DNA from: Gossypium raimondii
Lineage: Eukaryota; Streptophyta; Magnoliopsida; Malvales; Malvaceae
Length of the DNA: 64,000 bases
Direction of reading: 5' to 3'
Assembly: GCF_025698545.1 (NCBI RefSeq)
Contig: NC_068569.1
Coordinates: 14,942,001-15,006,000 of the forward strand
Numbering within the stretch: position 1 is the stretch's first letter; each line of letters begins with the position of its first letter. The translations under genes and the position numbers were made by a program. Shown here piece by piece: positions 49,454 through 58,609 of this stretch. The notes beneath the pieces were generated by a model. That model worked only from the letters and a program-made list of their open reading frames with translations. It was not told the DNA's origin and ran no database searches.

Positions 49454-51883
49454 TGTCGAAACCATTTTTTCGAAAAACAAAAATTTTAGGTTGTCGACTT
49501 TTAAAAAATGAAAATTGGGAGTCGCCATCAATCTTTTATTAAGGTGTGATTGGATCACCTAAAAAAATGGCTTTGGTCTACGAGTTTTAGAAAAACGGAT
49601 TCGAGAGTCAGTTACGTACGAGGAAGGATTAGCACCCTCGTAACGCCCAAAATTAGTACCTAGTTAATTAATTAGTGTCTTAATGTCGAAAATTTGAAAA
49701 ATATAATCCTTAGTAAAAACTTAAAAACGTTACTTATTAAGACCCTTATCATTTCGGAGAAAGAAAATGTCACACCCAATGCGTTAGGGCACATCATTCT
49801 AATTTCCTCAAAAATGAATTAGTCTAAAACTCGTGTAATAAAAATTTGAAAGAATATTCATTTGTTTAAGATTTAAGAAATCGCGGCCCAATACGTTAGG
49901 GCACAATTCCTCAAAATCCCAAACTTGAAATATTTCCTTTATTATTATTTTTTCAAAAAATCTTTGTCTCGAGAAATCAATACATCACATCCAATACGTT
50001 AGGATACAACATATTTAACTCCTCAACAATAAGCTTTTTATTTTATATATTTTTATTAATGAGCAACCCTCGATCGTTGGATTCAACGAAGAAAATCGGA
50101 ACCCAATACGCTAGGGCTCAATTTCCTTGAAAATCCTAAATACGAGTGTTATCTCAATTTTAAAAATTTTAAAATCGAAAAAAAATGATGTGATGCTACA
50201 TTAAATATAAAATGTAATAATAAATACAACAATGGCATAGAAATAAACGAAATTAATGTACATAAACAACGACATGTAAAATATCAAATGAATATAAATG
50301 AAAACATAAATCAATAAGCAAATAAATGAAATAAACAAAAAATATAAAGAGAAAAAGGTACAAAATATATATACATTTAAAATTATGAAGAATAAAAGAC
50401 ATAAAGATAATTTACTCATAAAATTATGGGTTATAAAACTTATATATATAAAATACATAATGCATTTATGAAAACAAGGAAAATATAAATATATACATAT
50501 AAAATATATTCATGCATTTACAAAAATGAAATATATAAGTATAATATAAAAACGTAGAAAATATTTATAATAAGCTTTGAATGGAGTATAAATATATGTG
50601 TATATATTACAAAATGTATAAACATATAAAAATCATAGAATATAGGCAAACGTATAAATATTATGAAATATAAATGTGTATATATATATATATATGTATA
50701 AAAATTATGAAAATAAAATAATAAAAATATAATATGTATATATATTAAAACGTTTAAAATATATATGTATATATATTAAAATGCATATGCGCACATATAT
50801 GTAGGTATAATAATAATATATAATAATATAATAAAAATAAAAATAACAAAATTAATAAAATAGACTAAAAACCTAAAATGAAAGATTAAGGATTAAATTG
50901 AAAATCAATATAATTTTTTTTTTAAATGAAGGGCCCAATTAAAAGGCGCGAATAACTCATAGGGCTCGAATGGGAAAATATCTCCATCCTTTGAAACGCG
51001 TCACTTTATTAGGGCTAAATAAAATAAATAAATAAATAAAATTCGCAGTGGTATCACTAGAGGTGCTCATGGGCCGGGCCCATAAAAAATTTCGGCCCGA
51101 GTCCTAGGCCCGGCCCGAAATATGGGCCTAAAATTTTGCCCAGGCCTGGCCCGGGAAAAAAATCATAAGCCCGGGCCCGGCCCGGCCCGTTTTTTAAATA
51201 AATACCAAAAATTTATTTTAAAAATTAAAACAAAAATTAAAAAAAAGTATTTTAAAAATATTTTAAAATTAAAAAAAATTAAAAAAGTATTTTAAAAAAA
51301 TTTTAAAATTTAAAAAATTTAAAAAAAGTATTTTAAAATTAAAAAATAAAAAATAATAAAAATATTTATTATATTCGGGCCGGGTCGGGCCAAAAAAGTT
51401 GTGCCCGAGGCCCGGCCCGTTTTTTAATCGGGCCTTGTTTTTTTGCCCAAGCCTATATTTTGGGCCTATATTTTTACCCAAACCCTCCCATATTTCGGGC
51501 GGGCCGTCGGGCCGGGCCGGGCCGCCCGACCCATGAGCACCTCTAGGTATCACCTTCTCCCTTTTTTTAAAATCGTAAATAAGTAAAAAATAATCGAAAA
51601 AGAAAAAAAACAATAAGCCACCTTTAAAAAACTGCCAATCGTTCTCCCTTTTTTATTGATTCTTTTTTTTACAATGAAGGGAGAGGCCTCTATTTATAGC
51701 TGAGCCTTCCCAAATCCAACGGTACAGATCAATTACATCAACGGCGAAGATTAAAGGGTATCTACAAATTAAATCTCTAAAATTATAAAATCATATCTTC
51801 TAAGATTACATATCATATCTAAGATTGCATATCCTCGAAATTATGTTTCCATATGTGAGTCCGGGCTAAAATTAGATATTACA
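49454..51883 (+). mobile_element. Solo LTR of a Ty3/gypsy-like retrotransposon, with nested MITE
   Basis: The element starts TGTCGAAACC and ends GATATTACA, the TG...CA ends of an LTR, and is flanked by the 5-bp target duplication AAAAT (49449-49453 and 51884-51888). Both edges coincide with the break in homology between the two KIN-6 copies, which confirms them independently. Length is 2430 bp, about 1.93 kb without the nested hAT MITE and its duplicated target. The words ACCCAATACG.TAGGGC recur about four times in the left part. A TATTTATA promoter-like word lies at 51691-51698, fitting plus orientation. No gag, protease, polymerase or second LTR is present, so it is a solo LTR left by recombination. 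The superfamily is inferred from LTR size and repeat style. Confidence 0.85.
51058..51545. mobile_element. GC-rich hAT-type MITE with 8-bp target duplication
   Basis: Perfect 16-bp terminal inverted repeats TAGAGGTGCTCATGGG (51058-51073) and CCCATGAGCACCTCTA (51530-51545) bound a 488-bp element. The flanking 8-bp direct repeats GGTATCAC (51050-51057 and 51546-51553) are the target duplication expected of hAT elements. Both arms are rich in GGGCC/CCCGG words and are largely inverted copies, around an A/T-only core, so a single strand would fold into a long hairpin. It has no coding capacity. The open frame that crosses it is low-complexity and not a gene. It sits inside the solo LTR and is therefore the younger insertion. 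Confidence 0.92.
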
Positions 51884-52164
51884 AAAATATATTAAGAATA
51901 ATAGTAATAATAATAAATTTATATTTGTTCATTCCAACGTAGAAACTTATCTCTTTAAATCTTTCTGCAGGGAAATGGAAGTGGGGAGAACTTGGTTGCT
52001 TCTGAGAGGCAAAGGTCTCAGGGCAGCATTTTTCTACTACGCTCACTGAAGAGTAATCTTCATCTCTAGTGTGACACCTTTTTTTTTTTTTGTTTTATGT
52101 ATGGCTTGCTTTGTCCTGAAAAAATGTGGGCCATTTTGAGTTTTTGTTTGCTTAATGGTGTCTG

Positions 52165-52535
52165 AACAGGGGCCTCTAAAATAATTTTTTTTATTTAAGT
52201 TTTTTTAAAATTTTAAATAAGTAAGAGTAAAATTACACTTAGTCTCTCCTAAAGATGATAAAATTTGATTTAATCCTTTAAAATTTATAATGATGTAGGT
52301 TATTAAATTTACAAGGCTAAAACCAGAAAATTCTTTTAGGGAGCCAAAATTAAATTATAATTTTACAATAATAAAATATAATTTCACCAATTTAATAGTC
52401 TATATTTTTATGATTTTTAAAGAATTAAATCAAATTTTATCAATTCTAAAGGGATTAAAGTACAATTTTACTTTTATTAGTTTAAAATTTAAAATTTCTA
52501 AAATATCTAAATATAAAATTTTCCATTTTAGGATG
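52165..52535. repeat. Foldback (inverted pair) MITE-like element
   Basis: This insert breaks the match between the KIN-6 copies. It has a left arm (52170-52315), with GGGGCCTCTAAAATAATTTT and TTACACTTAGTCTCTCC, and a right arm (52320-52535) that carries the same words in inverse order (GGGATTAAAGTACAATTTTA, TTCCATTTTAGGA). The words match the repeat at 27650-27882. It looks like two copies head to head or one palindromic element. The exact ends are uncertain. Confidence 0.55.
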
Positions 52536-52949
52536 TTAATGAAGTTGAACTTCAGTGGTTCCATCTGGGCCATACACACAATATATATAGTTTAGATTTG
52601 GTTTCTTAAATCTTGGTTGTGATTAAAATCCAATAATCACAGTATCTAATTCCTTTACACTAGGCTGAAGTTTAGTTCAGTTTGGTGAGCTTTTTAAGGG
52701 TCTGCTTAGCATGTGTTGTAAAATTTTAATTTAAAAAAAAGTTTGGATCACAAAAATTTATGGAAAAATAGAAGGAAAAATGTTGAAAGAGATTAGAATG
52801 TCAAAAAGTATATATTAAAATAATAAAAATTATGATGCCATAAATTTAGATAGATAAAAAAAATTGTTATCTTGTCTAAATCTCAAGCCAAATGATTACT
52901 TTTGCATCACTTTTTAAAAACTTAATTTTTAAACATTCTAAAACGGATC

Positions 52950-54265
52950 AACTTATACGTTCATTCTGGTTATTCATCTTAGGATTTGGTTGTGTATTAA
53001 TCGATAGAGTTCTCAAAGTAGTTACCAATTGGCCTATTTGTGCTTCCAACGATCTAATGGTCACTTCTTGCATCATTTTTCTGCATAGATTCCAACAATA
53101 GTTCCTCTATTGTTTTTTTAGGTGGAATTTGCTAACTTTGTGGTTGTTTTTGCTCCAGTGGAGCATTCTGTTTAAGCGGTACATTATTTTCTTCTTGATT
53201 ATTCCTTTATAAGTAGTTTGGATGATTTCTCCATTCAGGATTATAGGTGTTGCCAAAGGCGTTGTTCTGCTGAAAGTTCTGGATACCCATGTAATTTACC
53301 TATTCAACATATTCATAACACTGCTTGGTAGGATGGGCACCTGCACAATAATCACAACCTAACATTGCACTGTTCATTGATTTACTCGGTCTACTATGTT
53401 GTAGAGACAACATCTAACCTTTTATTGACCGCATTCAACTGTGTAGAAAGATTGAAAGTTTGACCCAGTTCATTAACTCTCATTGATTTCTTCGGTGCAG
53501 TCCGCTCATAAACCTCGTAATTTTGGGATGTTAATTCTTCCAGAATTGCATAAGCATCTTTCGAAAGCTTTCGCACCAATGAACCTCCAAATGCACCATC
53601 AACTTGAATTTTTGTTGCAACGTCTAGCCCATTGTAAAAGATAAGAATTTGTTGAGCACTTTTCAAAACATAGTGTAGGCACTTTTTGAAAAGTTCTTTG
53701 TATCTTTCCCAAGCATCATATAAGGTCTTTTTATCGTATTGAGTGAAAGGATGAATATCCTTCAAAAGTTTAGTTATCTTAGAGAGAGGAAAATATCTAG
53801 CTAAATTTTTTTCCACCAATTGGTCCCATAAGGAAGAAAGTTAAACAATTGAAGTCCGACCGTCTTGTTGGATACCCCGTTATATTTCAATATATCACAT
53901 ATCTCTAAAAAAGTTCATAGATGAGAATCAGGGCCTTCACTCGATATCCCGAAGAACTTGTTCCGAAATAACTGCATAGTCCCAACACCGATATTAAAAT
54001 TATTCGCCTCAATAGCAAGTCTGGCAATGCTCGAGTGATATCCCTCATGCAAAGGCATGTAGTAATCAATACAACTACTCCTCTATTGTTAAGGTGCTTG
54101 AATCATCAATGGTTTGATCACCAACCCCAAGGGGTTAACTTCATGGTTCTCAATATTCACAGGATCCATCTCGATTAGTTGTATTTTAGCTTGTCTAGTT
54201 GCTTATCGCACCTACAGTCCAACCAATTGTGAAAGAGTCAATAGATTGAACTATTCATCCTTCTT
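52950..54265 (-). mobile_element. Fossil Ty3/gypsy (Athila-like) gag fragment
   Basis: On the minus strand the region resembles the gag of Athila-type Ty3/gypsy elements. It has a start region with MDPVNIENHE, a middle with FLEICD..KYNGVS, the segment DAWERYKELFKKCLHY and FYNGLDVATKIQVD, and a later ESMQKNDAR-like piece near 53090. The element is broken in several places and has no polymerase region or LTRs recognised beside it. It abuts the right edge of the KIN-6 duplication. It looks old. Confidence 0.82.
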
Positions 54266-54269
54266 GAAT

Positions 54270-56270
54270 GCGGCATATAACTTTTCGTTACTAAATGCTA
54301 TTTATGGAGATTAAACTTAAATTTTAATAGATATATAACTAATATTCTTAGAATTTCATTCGAATTAAAATTCAATTTTTTTAAAATTGTATTAACTATT
54401 TTTTAAATTATTATTATTAAAAAATATGATGTGATTCCTACAGAATTAGAGTAGAATACAATTAGGAAAAAACACGTTTTTTCAAATATATGTATCTAAT
54501 TATCATCATAAAAAATCCCTTTTTATTAATTTGAAATAAACTCAAGTTCTACTTATTAATAATAAATAATATGCCGTAATTATTATTAATAAAAATATGA
54601 ATTAACAAAGCTTTTTTTGTCAATTTAAAACTAACTAATTATAATTAAATTATAATTTATTAATATAATTAAAAAATTATTGTCCATTCAAATTCATACT
54701 TTTACATATAAACCCTAAACCCTAAAACATTATAAATATATTTGTTTAGCATCACTTTTGCTATAAAATTGGGGTTTTTATCTGTAAAACTGTACCAATA
54801 TTAATACCAAATAGAACCTAAGTTTAGTTGAGCCCAAATCTACAATGGTCTCGACTCACAGTTTTTATATAAGAAAGCATCAGATGGCCTTGTCGCTTTC
54901 TCCTGGGACTGGATATCGAAATTGATGATTAATGAAAGTTAATGCTTTTCATCTTTGGTTCAGCGCTCAAACCAAGCTTGTCCATGTCTGATATGTCCAC
55001 GAGCCACAAAGGGTCAGTTCCCTTTTTGTTATTACATTTTTTCTTGGACAAGTAGATGCCATTTATTCGTCCAAAAGCGGGGAAGAAGTGTAGCTGTTAT
55101 TACAACTAAAGGCAACAGGTGAGAAAAAATAGTAACTGTTAACAAAAGTATTCAGCCCCTCCATTGCAGACTGCAAACAAATTTCTCCAATTTCCCAAGC
55201 GAGAAAAACTAAAGCGATGCACATAACCAGGAAACAGATGACTACTTTGGAATGTAGCAGCATAAGTTAATTAGTTTATTCCCAAGGGACACCATTTTGT
55301 TTGGATCTCAAAAATAGTGCCATGTTTCAAGAACAGAAATTTTACCAACTCGTCTGGAGAATGGAGGAAGATGAAGCAACCAAAAGGTAAGACCCCAGCA
55401 GTGCTCTCCACCTTTCTTTTTTCACAAGAAACAAAGAGTACTCGCTATATTTATTTAAAGTGTCATAAAAGAAAAGTTTGTCAAGCTGTCAGAATTTGTA
55501 AACATTTTGATTAGAACTACAAATAAAATTAATTAATTGAGTGGGATGTCTGAATCCTACTGATTACCTCAAATCTTTTTGGCCTTATCTTTTTTTTCTA
55601 TCCTTTGTCAGTCGTCGCCCTAAACCCACTTTCTCGATTCAGGAAGCTTTGTTGAATATTGGCCCACCATGCAGCGGTATCATAAGCAACAACACAGTTG
55701 ACACTTGATGTAATTGAAATTTTGAACACTGGTTAATAATAATAATAATATAATTTACTGAAAGAATCAGTGGGCTTGATATGGGGACATTGGGTGCAAT
55801 CAAGTTTTTTAGTTAGAAGTCCACATCGAATGTATATTGGACACGACAGTATGGAATTCCCTCCCCCTGGATGGATGAGCTAAAAATAGTTTTCAATTGA
55901 AGGTGACAAGTGAGAGGTGACAACAAAGGCCTTCAATCTTCTCCCTCTCGTTTTCAAGAGGTGGGTGGGGTGAGGGGGGCTTTTACGCTTTAGACCGTGT
56001 CAAGTCCACCACTCGAAACCCAAACTCTTCATAAAAGGTAATAATATTTCTAAAAAGAAAAAAGCAGCACTCGAATTGACTGTTTCTCAGGAAGCCATAA
56101 TTTTGAATTTTATCCCTCCTTTTTATAAAAATTAAATAATTATTGTTTATTATAATTTGTTAAAATTCAACCATTGTATTTTACAAAAATTAGTGAAATT
56201 GAGTAATCATGTTAAAATTTATAATTGAACACTGACTTGAAAATCAGTTACTCAATAATTTATATAAAAA
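54270..56270. other. Intergenic DNA, no confident gene
   Basis: The first 600 bases are very AT-rich. AAACCCT occurs about two and a half times at 54709-54726, a short telomere-like word. At 55063-55263 the minus strand has a 66-codon frame with a hydrophobic start (MLLHSKVVICFLVMCIALVFLAW), which could be a signal peptide of a small protein, but no family is recognised. A GGGGTGAGGGGGG run lies near 55970. Confidence 0.35.
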
Positions 56271-56273
56271 AAT

Positions 56274-57082
56274 GGGTAAATTTCTAGTTAGTCACCCAAC
56301 TTTTAGGGTGTTTATCCAAAACGAAATCATTGCTATTTGATCACTCAATTTTTAGGTACTTTCATTTTAGTCACCCAAGCATTGACTTGATCATTGGCTA
56401 AGTCAGGTTTGGGCCAAGTCAATGCAGAATTTTAGGCCTGTTTTCTAGGCTCATGCTCAGCCCGACTTAAAAAATGGGCCTAAACCCGAGTGCTTGACCC
56501 ATATTAAAAATGTTAAATTCGAGCTCAACCCGACTGTAATAATTTTTTAGATTATTTTTTTAGATTACTTTTAACTTAACATGGAAAATTTAATACTATA
56601 TAATCAAAATAAATTTGGGTGTCGTAAACAAGTATTAAAAACAATTTTCATTGATATTTTCTAAAATAATTTCAAAACAATCAAATAAATTAAATAAATT
56701 GTTAATTTTTTTATATATTATCAATCGATTTATCGCAATAATTTTGAATCTTAATATTTAAAAATTATATTTCAAATCCAAATTTAGAACTTTCAAAGCA
56801 ATGGAATAAACAATTATAATCTGATAATTTTGTTTCTACCGTTTTCACTTTAATCTTTGATTTTTATCCCAATCAATACTTAAAATGTATTTTTTAGGTG
56901 ACCAAAATAAAAGCACAAATATGATGTGCATGTATAGTTAATCGCCATTAGAAATCTAATGCTTTGGTAACTAAAATAAAAAGTAACCTAAAAGTTAAGT
57001 GACCAAATTGTAAAGATTTTATTTTGGATGATTAAAATAGAAACATCCTAAAAATTGGGTGACCAATTTAAATAATTTACCC
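56274..57082. repeat. MITE-like element with long imperfect terminal inverted repeats
   Basis: The left end GGGTAAATTTCTAGTTAGTC, followed by ACCCAACTTTTAGG, is the inverted counterpart of the right end CCTAAAAATTGGGTGACC... AATTTACCC. Sub-terminal words TTTTAGTCACCCAAGC and GGTGACCAAAATAAAAGC are also inverted. The length is about 809 bp with no open frame. Inside, at 56435-56510, is a short block of GGCCTGTTTTCTAGGC... GGGCCTAAACCCGAG words resembling the GC-rich MITE family at 51058. No clean target duplication was found. Confidence 0.6.
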
Positions 57083-57384
57083 TAAAATTAGTAAGAATTG
57101 ATAATTTAATAATTTATACTTGATAAATTAGTAAAATTCAACCATTAAATAAACTAAAGTAAGAGGACTTTTTATTTTCATAAAGTAAAGAAGAATGAAA
57201 TTCAAAATTACAGTCTTAATTGAATTTTCTTTATCCGACCGGCACATAATTTCGCACACACTGCACTGCACGTGCCATTCTCTTAACTGCGAAACTAAGA
57301 CTAAAACCCACCGCAGATTTGACAGTGTAAAAACCAAATTAGCCTAAACCTAAAATCAAATTTTTAAAAAAATTAAAGAAAAAT

Positions 57385-58605
57385 ATTACGAGGAATAAAC
57401 GTCGCTCTCTCTCTCTCTCAACCTGGTTCGGGAAAGGGAAAAAAGAATTAAACAGACGACGAAACGAGGGTTTTTAAGAGAGCGAGATAAAAAAAAAATT
57501 AAAATTAAAATTAAGTAAATAAAATCCCCAAAAAAGGAAAAAAAAAAAAGATTTCCACGGGGAGGGAAAGCTCAAAGCGAAGGGTCGAAAACTTTCAGAT
57601 AGATTTTCTTTTTTTCTTTTTGAGGGAGAAAAAGGTGTGCTGTCGTCTTTCTAATGGAGCTCAGCTTCAGAGCTAGGGTTTCGTTTTCTTTGCCTTTTTT
57701 TGAAGATTTTTTATGAAGGTAACTACGCTTAACGCTTGTTATTGTTTAGGTATCTTGCTTTTTCTTTTAAAAGTAAAACAAATGGGCTGTTATCGATTTT
57801 ATTTTCACATTGAGGTTTAGCGTTATTAAAATCAGTTATATCTCTGCATTAATTGAGATTATCTTAACTCAATTCACATCACTCGTCATGATGTACAGCA
57901 GAAAAGCTAGGGTTTTGTAATGCTGTTTCTTCTGAGCTTTGATTTTTAGGGTTAGATCTTCACTTTCTATTGTAATTGATATTCCGTGACGTGTTAACTG
58001 TTTTAGAGGAAATTTGGTGAACTATTTAATTGTTTCTTCAGGTTTTCAGTTTATTAGCCTACAACTTACGAGTAGGTTTTTGTATGTTATTTTGTTTTTG
58101 AGTTATTTCTGTTTTAGAAATAACTGTTTTAGAACTGAAATTCAATTTATTTAAAAATCAACTGGGTTTTTGTTGATAATTTTAAAAGCTTGAGATTTTA
58201 GCAATTCTTTTATTTCAGGTGTTGAGGAGTGCCATAATTTATCATTTTCGAATCTTTTGTTGACAATTAATATGATTTTACATGATCAGCTTGCTTGGAA
58301 GGTATGATATGGTTGTTTTAGCCCATTTTTTACCATTTTATTTTGATGATGAATTGATAACATCAATGTTCCTTTCCTTTTTATTTTGATACCAATTAAT
58401 TGAAAAAGAACTTTACTTTTAGATGCTACAGAATCAACACCAATTAATTGATAACATCAGGAGCTACAGAATTAACCATTTATGTCATGCCATTTTACAG
58501 GTTTCCTTTTAGATGCTCTCTTGAAGTTTCATTCCTGTTCTAGATGGAACAAAAATTGTCAGTACGTTATAGAGTTCTCTTTGTTTGGTGGTTTTGCATC
58601 TAAAA
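57385..58605 (+). promoter_or_regulatory. 5' leader with at least one intron, upstream of the TFIIS-N gene
   Basis: A (CT)n tract at about 57403-57419 marks the probable transcription start region. A strong splice donor AAG|GTAACT lies at 57718/57719, and possible acceptors (TTCAG or ACAG followed by G) occur near 58041, 58219 and 58500. Several short upstream ATGs are present. The coding start is at 58610, so the leader is long and spliced; the exact exon set needs transcript evidence. Confidence 0.5.
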
Positions 58606-58609
58606 CGCC

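Larger units (their letters stand above)
49000..52927 (+). pseudogene. Partial duplicated copy of the KIN-6 3' region, split by insertions
   Basis: Three blocks repeat KIN-6 sequence in order and orientation. 49000-49245 matches the intron at 44277-44525. 49306-49448 matches 47246-47400. 51889-52145 and 52535-52927 match 47401-48068, including the last exon, whose copy encodes GNGSGENLVASERQRSQG... against GSGGGKNLAASERQRTQG. Because introns are retained, this is a DNA-level duplication, not a retrocopy. About 2.7 kb (44526-47245) is missing from the second copy, and no motor domain is present, so it cannot encode a kinesin. It is split by a 2.43 kb solo LTR and by a foldback element of about 370 bp. 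The last exon copy still has an open frame, so read-through splicing from KIN-6 could in principle use it as an alternative terminal exon. Confidence 0.88.

Noticed and set aside
50201-50458. Minus-strand open frame of 85 codons
   Set aside because: It lies inside the solo LTR in extreme AT-rich sequence and encodes only Phe/Ile/Tyr-rich low complexity.
51269-51613. Minus-strand open frame with Gly/Pro-rich centre
   Set aside because: It crosses the hAT MITE and the LTR around it; the composition follows the GGGCC repeats, with no domain.
49454-51883. Full-length retrotransposon
   Set aside because: There is no second LTR and no coding region between the ends, so it is reported as a solo LTR.
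54709-54726. Interstitial telomere-like AAACCCT repeat
   Set aside because: Only about two and a half units are present, which can occur by chance or as a telo-box; no former telomere is implied.
55063-55263. Small secreted protein gene
   Set aside because: The hydrophobic start is suggestive, but 66 codons without homologue, promoter or conserved cysteines is not enough to call a gene.
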